Source: Pelomicrobium sp036803785 (GTDB lineage Bacteria; Pseudomonadota; Gammaproteobacteria; Burkholderiales; UBA6910). From it: 31,879 bases of DNA. Below are positions 7,717 to 15,981 of this stretch, piece by piece. The stretch covers positions 1 to 31,879 of the forward strand of contig NZ_DAIRTR010000020.1 of assembly GCF_036803785.1 (NCBI RefSeq), read 5' to 3'. The notes beneath the pieces were generated by a model. It did no database searches. It was not told where the DNA came from and was given only the letters and a program-made list of their open reading frames with translations. Position 1 is the first letter of the stretch. Each line of letters begins with the position of its first letter. Both the position numbers and the translations under genes were made by a program.

Positions 7717-7992
7717 TTATTTCCTGGTCTCTTTCGCGGCAGCCGCGGTAACGGGCTTGGCCGTCTCGGAAGCCCCCGCCTTGGCGCGCTTGTAGCGCTC
7801 GGCGATCATGTCCTGGACCCGGGCAAGGGCTTCGGCCTCCTTCTTCGCCGCCTCTTCGGCTTTGCGCTTTGCTTCTTCCATCTTGGCTTTTTCTTCTTCC
7901 GTCGGCGGGGGCAACTTGGCTTGGGCGATGCCTGTCGCCCCTACCGCGAGCAGAAGCCCCGTTGCCGCGCCGATCCATGTACTGCGCTTCAT
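7717..7992 (-). CDS. Small exported coiled-coil protein at the end of the formate dehydrogenase operon
   Basis: 91 residues. A signal peptide is clear (MKR, hydrophobic core WIGAATGLLLAVGATG, cleavage probably after AQA at about 25). The mature part is highly charged and helical (TEEEKAKMEEAKRKAEEAAKKEAEALARVQ), suggesting a coiled coil, with an Ala/Lys-rich tail. ATG 7992 is preceded by AAGGAGGAGG, and only 11 bases separate it from fdhC. I do not recognise a named family; the location implies a periplasmic accessory role for the dehydrogenase, but this is only inference. Confidence 0.8.
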   Translation of the reverse strand: MKRSTWIGAATGLLLAVGATGIAQAKLPPPTEEEKAKMEEAKRKAEEAAKKEAEALARVQDMIAERYKRAKAGASETAKPVTAAAAKETRK

Positions 7993-8003
7993 TTGCCTCC
8001 TCC

Positions 8004-9062
8004 TTAAGCCCGCTGCGGGGCACCGCCCACGGCGGGAGCCGCCTGGGCCGCTGCCTTCTGCTGGGCCTTGACCTCTTCGTACCAGTACTCGTGGTGGGCC
8101 TTGGCCCAGGCCTCGTCCACCATGCCGTCGTAGCGCATGGAATGGTAGGCGCCCTGCACCCCGACGGTGCCTAGGTAGATGTGACCCATGCCGAAGGCCA
8201 TGTAGAGCAGCGCACCGATCGCGTGGACCACGTTGGCGAGCTGCATCGCTTCACGCCCCTGACCGAAGTTCGGGAAATTCAGGATCAATCCGGTGACGCT
8301 CACCACGATGGTGAGCAAGACGACCCCGATCCAGAACCACAGCTTTTCGCCGGCATTGAAAAAGCCGGAGGGCACCTCCTTCTTGCTGAAGAAGCCTCCC
8401 AGCTTGGCGAGCCACTGCAGGTCGTAGGCGCGCGGAAGGTTGCGCCCGGCGTAGGTGGCCATCATGGCCAGTGCCGATACGATGAAGTACGGTCCCACGA
8501 AGTTGTGTAGGTTCTTCGACAAGTTGGCGAGGAACGCGAACACCGTATAGCCGAACACCGGCAGCAGCACGTGCTTGCCAAAGAGGATGACGAGGCCGGT
8601 GATGGCCAGGATCACCCAGGAAATGGCGGTGGACCAATGGATCACCCGATCCCAGGCGTTGAAGCGCAGGATCTTGCGCCCGGTGTCGGGTTCGTGCTGC
8701 CCAATGGGGCCGCGGATCAGGTAGAAGGCAAGGATCAGAAGCGGGACCGCGATCATCAGGATGCCGCCGTAGAGGGTGACGGGACCGTTACGCAGCTCCC
8801 GCCAGGTCTCCCCTTGGGATTGGATGAGGACCCCTGTTTCCACCCCTCGCACCTGGGTGATGCCCTGCCCCGAACGCACTTCGCGCCACACGGGCGCGTT
8901 GTTGAGGGGCTGCACCTCCTGGCGCGCCTGCTGCTCCTCCACCCGCTGCCTCGGGACATCCACGAACGGCTGCTGGCCGGGGGCGGCGAGCGCCGTTCCT
9001 CCGACCAGAGCGAAGCCTAGGAGTCCGGCCGCCGCCAGGCGGGCACAGACAAGGTTTGGCAT
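8004..9062 (-). CDS. fdhC: Formate dehydrogenase cytochrome b (gamma) subunit
   Basis: 352 residues. It anchors the enzyme in the inner membrane and passes electrons to quinone through b-type haems. A signal peptide (1-26) and a periplasmic stretch of about 80 residues (ending near QGETWRELRNGPVTLYGG) precede a first membrane helix, followed by the four-helix cytochrome b core beginning RFNAWDRVIHWSTA. Candidate haem ligands are in DRVIHW, NLHNFVGPY and FGMGHIYLG. The tail around HHEYWYEEV is conserved-looking, followed by an Ala/Gln-rich end. It is longer than the FdoI/FdnI type (about 210 residues) because of the N-terminal extension. AGGAGG lies five bases before ATG 9062. Confidence 0.92.
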   Translation of the reverse strand: MPNLVCARLAAAGLLGFALVGGTALAAPGQQPFVDVPRQRVEEQQARQEVQPLNNAPVWREVRSGQGITQVRGVETGVLIQSQGETWRELRNGPVTLYGGILMIAVPLLILAFYLIRGPIGQHEPDTGRKILRFNAWDRVIHWSTAISWVILAITGLVILFGKHVLLPVFGYTVFAFLANLSKNLHNFVGPYFIVSALAMMATYAGRNLPRAYDLQWLAKLGGFFSKKEVPSGFFNAGEKLWFWIGVVLLTIVVSVTGLILNFPNFGQGREAMQLANVVHAIGALLYMAFGMGHIYLGTVGVQGAYHSMRYDGMVDEAWAKAHHEYWYEEVKAQQKAAAQAAPAVGGAPQRA

Positions 9063-9071
9063 GGCATCCTC

Positions 9072-9311
9072 CTATCGTCCGGCCGTATCGCCCGCGATGC
9101 GGACGTACTCGTTCTGGCCCAACTGCCGGGTCTTGATACTCTTCTCCCAGGCCGCCTTGTCGCCCTTGAACTCCTCGTTGTCCCACGGCAGGCTATCTGG
9201 TTTGCCTTGGTACTTGCCCGCCTTGTACTGGGTAACCTGAGGCGTCTCGCCGCAGGCCCCGAGTCCCAAGGCGAGCAGCGCCGCGATGGCGGCCGCTGCC
9301 ACCTTTTTCAT
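9072..9311 (-). CDS. Small lipoprotein between the Fe-S and cytochrome b subunit genes
   Basis: 79 residues with a lipoprotein signal: MKK, hydrophobic core and lipobox LGAC (Cys20). The 59-residue mature part is hydrophilic, with WDNEEFKGDKAAWEKSIKTR and RQLGQNEYVRIAGD as notable stretches. Only two bases separate it from fdhB and nine from fdhC, and AAAGGAGG precedes the ATG, so it is certainly co-expressed. No family name is recognised. A role in assembly or stability of the periplasmic complex is possible but not shown by sequence. Confidence 0.82.
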   Translation of the reverse strand: MKKVAAAAIAALLALGLGACGETPQVTQYKAGKYQGKPDSLPWDNEEFKGDKAAWEKSIKTRQLGQNEYVRIAGDTAGR

Positions 9312-9313
9312 GA

Positions 9314-9934
9314 TCAGCCTCCTTTCCCGGACGGCGCGCTTTGCTGTTCAGGGCGTCCGTAGGCAGTCGCCCAGCCCCAGACCTCCGCGCCCCGGCCGCG
9401 CACCAGGACCCGCTGCCGGTAGATGTCTGCCAGAACATCCCCGTCGCCACCCAAGAGGGCCTTGGTGGAGCACATCTCGGCGCAGGCCGGTAGCTTCCCT
9501 TCCGCGATCCGGTTGCGGCCGTACTTCTTGAACTCGGCCTCGGAGAAATCCGGCTCGGGCCCGCCGGCGCAGAAGGTGCACTTGTCCATCTTGCCGCGCA
9601 AGCCGAAACCTCCGTCTTGGGGGAACTGGGGTGCGCCAAACGGGCAGGCATAAAAGCAGTAGCCGCAGCCGATGCACAGGTCCTTGTCGTGCAGGACGAT
9701 GCCCTCCGTAGTCTTGTAGAAGCAGTCCACTGGGCACACCGCCATGCAGGGGGCGTCCGAGCAATGCATGCACGCCACCGAGATGGAGCGCTCCCCCGGC
9801 ACGCCGTCGTTGATCGTCACCACCCGCCGGCGGTTCACGCCCCAGGGCACCTCGTGCTCGTTCTTGCACGCGGTCACGCAAGCGTTGCACTCGATGCAGC
9901 GCTCCGCGTCGCATATGAACTTCATTCGAGCCAT
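9314..9934 (-). CDS. fdhB: Formate dehydrogenase iron-sulfur (beta) subunit
   Basis: 206 residues carrying four [4Fe-4S] clusters: CIECNACVTACKNEHE, CMHCSDAPCMAVCP, CIGCGYCFYACP and CTFC with a later CAEMC. It relays electrons from the catalytic subunit to the cytochrome b subunit. Unlike FdnH/FdoH (about 290-300 residues) it has no C-terminal membrane helix and no signal of its own, so export probably depends on the Tat signal of the catalytic subunit. GGAGGAGG precedes ATG 9934; 22 bases separate it from fdhA. Confidence 0.94.
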   Translation of the reverse strand: MARMKFICDAERCIECNACVTACKNEHEVPWGVNRRRVVTINDGVPGERSISVACMHCSDAPCMAVCPVDCFYKTTEGIVLHDKDLCIGCGYCFYACPFGAPQFPQDGGFGLRGKMDKCTFCAGGPEPDFSEAEFKKYGRNRIAEGKLPACAEMCSTKALLGGDGDVLADIYRQRVLVRGRGAEVWGWATAYGRPEQQSAPSGKGG

Positions 9935-9956
9935 GGTCTAGCCTCCTCCGAATCCG

Positions 9957-12881
9957 TTACGCCTTGGAAAGGCGGCAGAGCGTCGTCTTGGTCTCTTGCA
10001 TCATGGTGACCGCGTCATAGCCGTAGGTCGTGGCGGTGTTGACCGCCTCGCCGCGGACGATGGGGGCGGCTCCCTGCGGATACTTGTCTAGCAGGTCCTG
10101 GCCCATCCACCACCCCGCGAAGTGGAACGGCAAGAACACCGTTCCGGGAGCCACACGCTCGGTGACCAGCGCCTTGACCTTGATGCGTGCCTTGGTGGGA
10201 GATTCCACCCACACGTACTCTCCGTTGCGCACCCCGGCATTGTTGGCGTCCTTCGGGTTCACCTCGACGAACATGTCCTGCTGCAGCTCGGCGAGCCACG
10301 GGTTCGACCGCGTCTCGTCGCCGCCCCCTTCGTATTCCACGAGCCGGCCGCTGGTCATGATCAGGGGATACTCCTTGGAGATCTCCTTGTTCGCCATTTG
10401 GATGGTCTTGAACAAGGTGGGCAGCCGCCAGAACACCTTCCTGTCCTCGTGGGTCGGATACTTCTCCACCAGATCAGGCCGCGGCGAGTACAGGGGCTCC
10501 CGGTGCTGGGGAATAGGATCAGGGAAGTTCCACACCACCGCCCGGGCCTTGGCATTGCCGAAGGGATGGCAGCCGTGGTTCTTCATCACCACACGGATAA
10601 TGCCGCCGGAGAGGTCGGTCTTCCAGTTCTTGCCCTCGGCTTCTTTCTTTTCCTCCTCGGTCAGCTCGTCCCACCAACCCAGCTTTTTGAGCAGCACATG
10701 ATCGAACTCGGGATAGCCGGTGGTGATATCGGCGCCCTTGGAGTGGGAGCCGTCTTCCGCGAGCAGCGACACCCCATCCCGCTCCACGCCGAAGTTGGCG
10801 CGGAAGTTACCGCCACCATCCATAACGTGCTTGGAGGTGTCGTACAGGTTGGGCGTCCCCGGGTGCTTAAGCTCTGGCGTTCCGTAGCAAGGCCACGGCA
10901 GTCCAAAGTAATCCCCGTCCAGCACATAGCCCGTCTCCTTGTCCACCCCGCCCTTGGCGCGCAGGGTCTTCACGTCGAAGACGTGCATATTGCGCATGTG
11001 GGCCTTCAGCCGCTCCGGCGACTGCCCGGTGTAACCGATGGTCCAGGTGCCCCGGTTGATTTCCCGCAGGACCGACTCGGGTTCGGGTTCCTCGAACTTG
11101 TCCGGATCGGGCTTGACGATCTTCAGGTTCTTGGCGAACTCCTTCTCAAACCCGAATTTCTTGGCGAAGGCGTACATGATCGCCTGGTCGGTCTGGGACT
11201 CGAACAGGGGCTTGATCACCCGCTCCCGCCACTGGAGCGAGCGGTTGGAGGCGGTGCAAGATCCGGAAGTCTCGAACTGGGTCGCCGCTGGCAACAGGTA
11301 CGCGCCATCGGTGCGTGCCAGGGCGGCCATGGCTGCGGTGGCGGACGGATACGGATCGATCACCACGATCAGATCCATCTTCTTCATTGCCTCCAGCATG
11401 TCCTTGCCGCGGGATTGGCTGTTGGGTGCATGGCCCCAGTAGACCACCGCCCGCAGGTTGGGATCCTGGTCGATGTTCTCGTTCTTCTCCAGGACCGCGT
11501 CGAACCAGCGGGATACCGTGATGCCGGGCTTGGTCATCATAGCTTCCGAGGCGAAGCGCCCTTTCAGCCATTCGTAGTCCACGCCCCACACCCGGGCCCA
11601 GTGCTTCCACGATCCCGGCGCGATGCCGTAGTAGCCAGGCAGGGAATCCGGGTTAGGCCCTACGTCGGTTGCGCCTTGCACGTTGTCGTGGCCGCGATAG
11701 ATGTTGCATCCGCCACCGGAGACGCCCACGTTACCGAGGGCGAGCTGCAGGATGCAGGAAGCGCGCACGATGGCGTTGCCAGTGGTGTGCTGGGTCTGGC
11801 CCATGGCCCACACGATGGTGGATGGCCGGTTCTCCGCCATGAGCTTGGCTATGGTATACACCGACTTCTCGTCCAAGCCGGTCACGTCTTCCACCTTGTC
11901 CGGAGTCCACTTGGCCAGGACTTCTTCCTTGACCTTGTCCATGCCGTAGACCCGCTGGCGGATGTACTCCTTGTCTTCCCAGCCGTTCTTGAAGATGTGG
12001 TAGAGCAGCCCCATCAAGAACGCCACGTCACTGCCGGAACGGGTGCGGAAGTAATAGTCTGCCTTGGCCGCAGTGCGGGTGAAGCGCGGATCGACCACGA
12101 TCACCTTGGCCCCGTTCTCCTTGGCATGCAGCGTATGGAGCATGGACACCGGGTGCGCCTCGGCGGCGTTGGAGCCGAAGAACAGGATGCACTTGGAAAA
12201 CTGTTCGTCGTTGTAGGAGTTGGTCATGGCCCCGTAACCCCAGGTGTTCGCCACTCCCGCCACGGTGGTGGAGTGGCAGATGCGCGCCTGGTGGTCACAG
12301 TTGTTCGTGCCCCACATGGAGACGAACTTGCGCAGCAAGTAGGCCTGCTCGTTGCTGTGCTTGCTGGAGCCGATCCAAAACACCGCGTCGGGGCCGCTCT
12401 CCTTGCGGATGGCGAGCAGCTTGTCGCCCACCTCGTTGATCGCCTGCTCCCAACTGATGCGCTGCCACTTGCCGCCCGCGAGCTTCATCGGATAGCGCAA
12501 GCGATGCTCGCCGTGGCCGTGCTCCCGCACGGAAGCACCCTTGGCGCAATGGGCTCCCAGGTTGATGGGGGAATCGAACACCGGCTCCTGCCGGATCCAT
12601 ACTCCGTTCTTCACCACCGCGTCGATGGCGCAGCCCACCGAGCAGTGGGTGCACACGGTACGCCGCACCTCCACGGGGCCCGTGCCTTCAGACTTGGCGG
12701 CCTGGGCTTTGTCCATCATGGAGAAGGGCAGCTGGCTCGCAAAGGCACCCGCCCCGACTGCGATCCCAGAACGCTTGAGGAAGGTGCGCCGATCCATGGT
12801 GTTGCCCAGGAATCCGGCCACGCTGCGGCTCAGGCGGTTGGGGCGCTGGACCCCTGTCGTCGATTTCTTGATCAGCAACAT
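9957..12881 (-). CDS. fdhA: Formate dehydrogenase catalytic (alpha) subunit, Mo/W-bis-MGD, cysteine type
   Basis: 974 residues; oxidises formate to CO2 in the periplasm. A twin-arginine signal (DRRTFLKRSG, 30-39) follows an atypical 29-residue N-terminal lead. The [4Fe-4S] cluster ligands are C77, C80, C84 and C112. The metal ligand position reads DHQARICHSTTVAGV, so Cys202 (codon TGC) stands where Sec occurs in FdnG. Further molybdopterin-oxidoreductase landmarks are ILFFGSNAAEAHP, GQTQHTTGN, the GGGCNIYRGHDNVQGATD segment and the C-terminal molydopterin-binding domain with TSGRLVEYE. GGAGGAGG lies seven bases before ATG 12881; the open frame upstream belongs to other genes' shadows. Whether the metal is Mo or W cannot be read, though tungstate uptake genes lie nearby. 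Confidence 0.96.
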   Translation of the reverse strand: MLLIKKSTTGVQRPNRLSRSVAGFLGNTMDRRTFLKRSGIAVGAGAFASQLPFSMMDKAQAAKSEGTGPVEVRRTVCTHCSVGCAIDAVVKNGVWIRQEPVFDSPINLGAHCAKGASVREHGHGEHRLRYPMKLAGGKWQRISWEQAINEVGDKLLAIRKESGPDAVFWIGSSKHSNEQAYLLRKFVSMWGTNNCDHQARICHSTTVAGVANTWGYGAMTNSYNDEQFSKCILFFGSNAAEAHPVSMLHTLHAKENGAKVIVVDPRFTRTAAKADYYFRTRSGSDVAFLMGLLYHIFKNGWEDKEYIRQRVYGMDKVKEEVLAKWTPDKVEDVTGLDEKSVYTIAKLMAENRPSTIVWAMGQTQHTTGNAIVRASCILQLALGNVGVSGGGCNIYRGHDNVQGATDVGPNPDSLPGYYGIAPGSWKHWARVWGVDYEWLKGRFASEAMMTKPGITVSRWFDAVLEKNENIDQDPNLRAVVYWGHAPNSQSRGKDMLEAMKKMDLIVVIDPYPSATAAMAALARTDGAYLLPAATQFETSGSCTASNRSLQWRERVIKPLFESQTDQAIMYAFAKKFGFEKEFAKNLKIVKPDPDKFEEPEPESVLREINRGTWTIGYTGQSPERLKAHMRNMHVFDVKTLRAKGGVDKETGYVLDGDYFGLPWPCYGTPELKHPGTPNLYDTSKHVMDGGGNFRANFGVERDGVSLLAEDGSHSKGADITTGYPEFDHVLLKKLGWWDELTEEEKKEAEGKNWKTDLSGGIIRVVMKNHGCHPFGNAKARAVVWNFPDPIPQHREPLYSPRPDLVEKYPTHEDRKVFWRLPTLFKTIQMANKEISKEYPLIMTSGRLVEYEGGGDETRSNPWLAELQQDMFVEVNPKDANNAGVRNGEYVWVESPTKARIKVKALVTERVAPGTVFLPFHFAGWWMGQDLLDKYPQGAAPIVRGEAVNTATTYGYDAVTMMQETKTTLCRLSKA

Positions 12882-12901
12882 GTGAGAGCCTCCTCCTTCA
12901 G

Positions 12902-13099
12902 TCAGACCCGAGCGGTCTGGTAGTACTGGCGCACGTGGGCAGTCTCTTGGTAGCCCCGCTTGGAGGCCGCCTCCTTGTTGGCGTTCGCCTGGACAGGCGC
13001 CTGGTGCGTCCCGGTCAATGCAGCCGCTGCGGCTGCCGCGCCGCCGGCGGTGAGCGCCAGCATGAACTTGCGCCTTCCGGCATTGGTCGTCGCGCTCAT
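12902..13099 (-). CDS. Formate dehydrogenase region Tat-signal small protein
   Basis: 65 residues made almost wholly of a twin-arginine signal (GRRKFMLALTAGGAAAAAAALTG) and a short hydrophilic tail ending near YQETAHVRQYYQTARV. This matches the known small 'formate dehydrogenase region Tat target' family found just upstream of fdhA in many proteobacteria; its function is unknown. GAGGAGGG precedes ATG 13099 by eight bases. The gene lies 20 bases upstream of fdhA. Confidence 0.88.
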   Translation of the reverse strand: MSATTNAGRRKFMLALTAGGAAAAAAALTGTHQAPVQANANKEAASKRGYQETAHVRQYYQTARV

Positions 13100-13129
13100 G
13101 GTCTTTGCCCTCCTCTTCTCTGTCGGCCG

Positions 13130-13747
13130 TCAATCGGCAATGTCAAATGAAGCCACTTCCACATCGAAAAACGTCGCGGTAAGTCTGCCCACGCGCCTGA
13201 AGAAATCGGCCTCCTCGGCGCGCGCCAGGCTGTCGGCGAGCCTCGGATACCAGGGTTTCAGGTGAGCGGAGAAAAACCGCTTCTGGATCTCCAGCCCAGC
13301 CCCGGACAGGATCAGCATGCGCATCACGTCGCACAGGGCCGCAATATGATCCTCCGGCTCGCCAGCGGTAAGCTTGCGGGCAAACCCTAGCGCGGCCAGA
13401 TCGTCCCGCAGCGCCGCCAGGGGCTTCTCCATCATGAACCCGGCAAGATAATAGGAGCCAAACACCATCACCTTGGGCCGCCCCACGCCGTAGAACAAGG
13501 TCTCGAACTCCTCCCGCACTCGCGCCGCATCGGCCGCTGCAGCCGCCGCCTTGAGCTCGCGCCAAGCGGAGGCAAAAGGCGACGTTTCCTCCTGCGGACC
13601 GGTGTCAGCCTGCGCCACCAGTTGCAACAGCGCTTGCGTCGGCGGCGCGTAGAACAGATTGGAGATCAGCGCGTACATGTCGGCCCGGGCCAGATCCTCT
13701 GGAGCGACCGGTGCCGGGGCGTGAACAGGCCAGGCGCCACCGCTCAT
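13130..13747 (-). CDS. TorD/DmsD-family chaperone for the molybdoenzyme
   Basis: 205 residues, predicted all-helical. The TorD-family core motif appears as EPEDHIAALCDVMRML, preceded by FETLFYGVG and GSYYLAGFMMEKPLAALR. Such chaperones bind the Tat signal of a molybdoenzyme and hold it until the cofactor is inserted; the operon context points to FdhA (and perhaps the 65-residue Tat protein) as client. Its ATG overlaps the stop of the polyferredoxin gene as ATGA, so the two are translationally coupled. Confidence 0.9.
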   Translation of the reverse strand: MSGGAWPVHAPAPVAPEDLARADMYALISNLFYAPPTQALLQLVAQADTGPQEETSPFASAWRELKAAAAAADAARVREEFETLFYGVGRPKVMVFGSYYLAGFMMEKPLAALRDDLAALGFARKLTAGEPEDHIAALCDVMRMLILSGAGLEIQKRFFSAHLKPWYPRLADSLARAEEADFFRRVGRLTATFFDVEVASFDIAD

Positions 13748-15831
13748 CGCGTCACCTCGAAGATGGAGACCGGCTTCTCACCCTGCATGAGGTCGATGAC
13801 CCGGCAGTCGGCACACATCTGCAGCCGGGCAAGCGCCGCGCCTTCGGCGAAGATGGGGTGGGACGCGAGCTTGGCCGTCATGTTGTCGATCATCCGCCGG
13901 GTCGCGAAGGGTTTGCCGCATTTCACGCAGTGGAAAGGCTCCGCCTCATTGAGCACGCGCGGCTCCTTCGCCTGCCTGGAGAGGAGCAGCCGGGGCGTCA
14001 GGGTGATGGCGTTCTCGGGACAGGTCTTGGCACACAGGCCGCACTGCACGCAATTCGCCTCGACGAACTTGAGCTGGGGCAGTTCCTTGCCGTCTAGCAG
14101 GGCGCTCTCGGGACAGGCCCCGACACAGGCCATGCATAGGGTGCAGCGCTCCCTGTCGACGCGCACTTCCCCGTAGGGCGCTCCCGCAGATAGGGTGAGG
14201 GACTCCACGGGGCGGGGGGCGTGCCGCAGCAGATGCTCGAAGACGAAGTCCAGGGTGGTGCGCTTGTCGTTGGCGAGGTGAAAAGACCCGGGCGCGCAGG
14301 TCTCGGCCCGGGGAAGATCCCACAAAGCCTCTTCCAGCGCCTCCACTTCGCACGCCTCTATGAGATGCAGATGGGTTCCACCGTAGCCCAGCCCGTGGAG
14401 AATTTCCTGACCGAAAGTCATCTGCTGCCGCAGCGCGGCCAAGTAGCCTTCCGCCTCGCTCCCGGTGCTCAGCACCGCCACCTGGCTAGCCCCCAGGGCG
14501 ATGCCGCCCAACATGAGGTCCAAGCCCACGGACCCCACATGGAAGACTTCCACCGGTATGATCCGGGCAGGCAGGCCCTGACCCTGGCGGCCGAGTTTTA
14601 GGAGCAGCTCGCGGCCGTCGGTGGCGTTGTGGAATAGCAGGCAGGCGTCCCTGCCCCCGGCCCGGAGATACGCTTGCAGTAGGGCGCGCAAACGGTTTCC
14701 CATGTCCGCTACCCGGGGATAGGCATATCCCATGGCACCCGACGGGCACACCGTGGCGCATCCGCCGCACCCCATACACAGGTGAGGCTCCACCCGGACG
14801 TGATCCCCCTCCTCCGAAATGGCCCCCGTCGAACAAACGTCAAGGCATTGGCGGCACCCGATGATCTTCGATCGGCTGTGGGCGCAGATACTTTCTCTGT
14901 AGACGAAAAACTTCGGTTTCTCAAACTCGCCTACCAAGCCCAGCAGTTGTTGTACCGCAAGCGCCTGGTCCAGGGGGTCTCGGCCGGGAGCAAAGTAACC
15001 CTGGGGCGGCTGGAGCAGGGACAGGAGGGGCCTCTCGGACAAGTCCAACACCAGATCCCAGGTTTCCGAGCGCTCCCGCTCCACCCGTTCGAAGTCGATA
15101 GCTCGCACTTCACCACAGGCCGCCACGCACTGGCGATGGGCCTTGCACCGATCCAAATCGATTTGGTAGGTAAAATCGATAGCCCGCTCCGGACAGACCC
15201 GGATGCAGGCGCCGCACCGGGTACAGATTTCCAGGTCGATGGGGTTTGCCTGTTCCCAATGGACTTCGAAGGCGCCCAGGTACCCCCGGATCGCCTTCAC
15301 CCGGCCCGAGAACACGGGATAGCGGCGCTCAGCGCCCAGGTCTCCCCCGCCCGCGGCGCTTGTCACCAGCACGCTCACGTCGAGTTGTTTTTCCAGGCGC
15401 TCGGCCCAGGCGATGCAGGCCGCCGCTTGGCCGATTAACAGCAGGCGCCCCTCGGATTTGTAAGAGACCCGAGGCGTCGGCTCGGGATCCGGCACCATGG
15501 CGGCTGCCAGCAGCGCAGCCATCTTGGGACCGGCGTTACGGCCTTCCCGGGACCAACCGGCCGCCTCCCGGAGATTGACGAACTTCAAGGGAACCTGGGC
15601 GTCGGTCCCGGCCGCCAGTTCGCCAAAGAGAGAGGCCTCCTGGGTGCACGCCACTACCGTGTCGCGACCGCTCTTGAGCGCCGCTTCCACTTCGCCGATT
15701 TGGCGGCGGCAGAGCTGCTGGTGCACGGGCAGGGGTGCGTCGAGCTGCAATCCCTTGGCCAACAATGACCCATCCACGGTCATCGTGCCATTGCAGCTGC
15801 AGACCCGGATCGCCTTGTCGCTTAAAGGCAT
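13744..15831 (-). CDS. Multi-cluster 4Fe-4S polyferredoxin of the formate dehydrogenase operon
   Basis: 695 residues, cytoplasmic (no signal). It begins with an unusual CSCNGT motif (11-16). Ferredoxin-type cluster motifs follow: CTRCGACIRVCP and CKAHRQCVAAC near one third, CRQCLDVC and CMGCGGCATVCP before the middle, then CTLCMACVGACP and CVQCGLCAKTCP near three quarters. The end has CVKCGKPF and CADC, resembling a zinc or rubredoxin-like knuckle. Between the cluster pairs (about 375-480) is a domain with ARIIPVEVFHVGSVGLDLML that may be related to the MvhD/FlpD fold, but without its cysteines. It is the first gene of the operon; a role in electron supply or maturation is inferred. Start ATG 15831 lacks a good Shine-Dalgarno sequence. 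Confidence 0.85.
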   Translation of the reverse strand: MPLSDKAIRVCSCNGTMTVDGSLLAKGLQLDAPLPVHQQLCRRQIGEVEAALKSGRDTVVACTQEASLFGELAAGTDAQVPLKFVNLREAAGWSREGRNAGPKMAALLAAAMVPDPEPTPRVSYKSEGRLLLIGQAAACIAWAERLEKQLDVSVLVTSAAGGGDLGAERRYPVFSGRVKAIRGYLGAFEVHWEQANPIDLEICTRCGACIRVCPERAIDFTYQIDLDRCKAHRQCVAACGEVRAIDFERVERERSETWDLVLDLSERPLLSLLQPPQGYFAPGRDPLDQALAVQQLLGLVGEFEKPKFFVYRESICAHSRSKIIGCRQCLDVCSTGAISEEGDHVRVEPHLCMGCGGCATVCPSGAMGYAYPRVADMGNRLRALLQAYLRAGGRDACLLFHNATDGRELLLKLGRQGQGLPARIIPVEVFHVGSVGLDLMLGGIALGASQVAVLSTGSEAEGYLAALRQQMTFGQEILHGLGYGGTHLHLIEACEVEALEEALWDLPRAETCAPGSFHLANDKRTTLDFVFEHLLRHAPRPVESLTLSAGAPYGEVRVDRERCTLCMACVGACPESALLDGKELPQLKFVEANCVQCGLCAKTCPENAITLTPRLLLSRQAKEPRVLNEAEPFHCVKCGKPFATRRMIDNMTAKLASHPIFAEGAALARLQMCADCRVIDLMQGEKPVSIFEVTR

Positions 15832-15863
15832 TTCAATGGGTTAGCGTCGCACGTGAAAGACCC

Positions 15864-15902
15864 GGTTTATAACTTCATAAATAAGAGCAATTCATAAACC
15901 GA
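15864..15902 (-). promoter_or_regulatory. Promoter/operator region of the formate dehydrogenase operon
   Basis: Three overlapping signals are visible. GGTTTAT (15864-15870) and ATAAACC (15894-15900) form a perfect inverted repeat 23 bases apart. TTCATAAA occurs twice on the plus strand (15874, 15891) with a 17-base period. On the minus strand GG-N10-GC with TTGCT at the -12 position (15900-15886) fits the invariant bases of a sigma-54 promoter, though the -24 half is otherwise poor. Which of these is used is undecided. Confidence 0.45.
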
Positions 15903-15934
15903 AGAAAGTGAGAAATGAATGACAAAAAAAGAGG

Positions 15935-15955
15935 AAAAAAGCCAAACCTCCTGGC
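15935..15955 (-). terminator. Intrinsic terminator after the DUF3305-DUF3306 genes
   Basis: On the minus strand GCCA (15955-15952) and TGGC (15944-15941) close a small hairpin directly followed by six T (15940-15935), with a second T-rich run a few bases on. It lies 26 bases after the DUF3306 stop and separates that unit from the formate dehydrogenase promoter. The stem is short. Confidence 0.55.
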
Positions 15956-15981
15956 GTCTCCCGGTCTTTCCAGCCTGGCGC

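Noticed and set aside
9957..12881. Selenocysteine in the formate dehydrogenase active site
   Set aside because: The codon at the metal-ligand position is TGC (Cys202), not TGA, and the reading frame has no internal stop.
10122..12923. Very long plus-strand open frame (933 codons) antisense to fdhA
   Set aside because: It mirrors the codon pattern of fdhA in a high-GC genome, shows low-complexity His/Gly/Leu-rich sequence with no recognisable domain and no good ribosome site.
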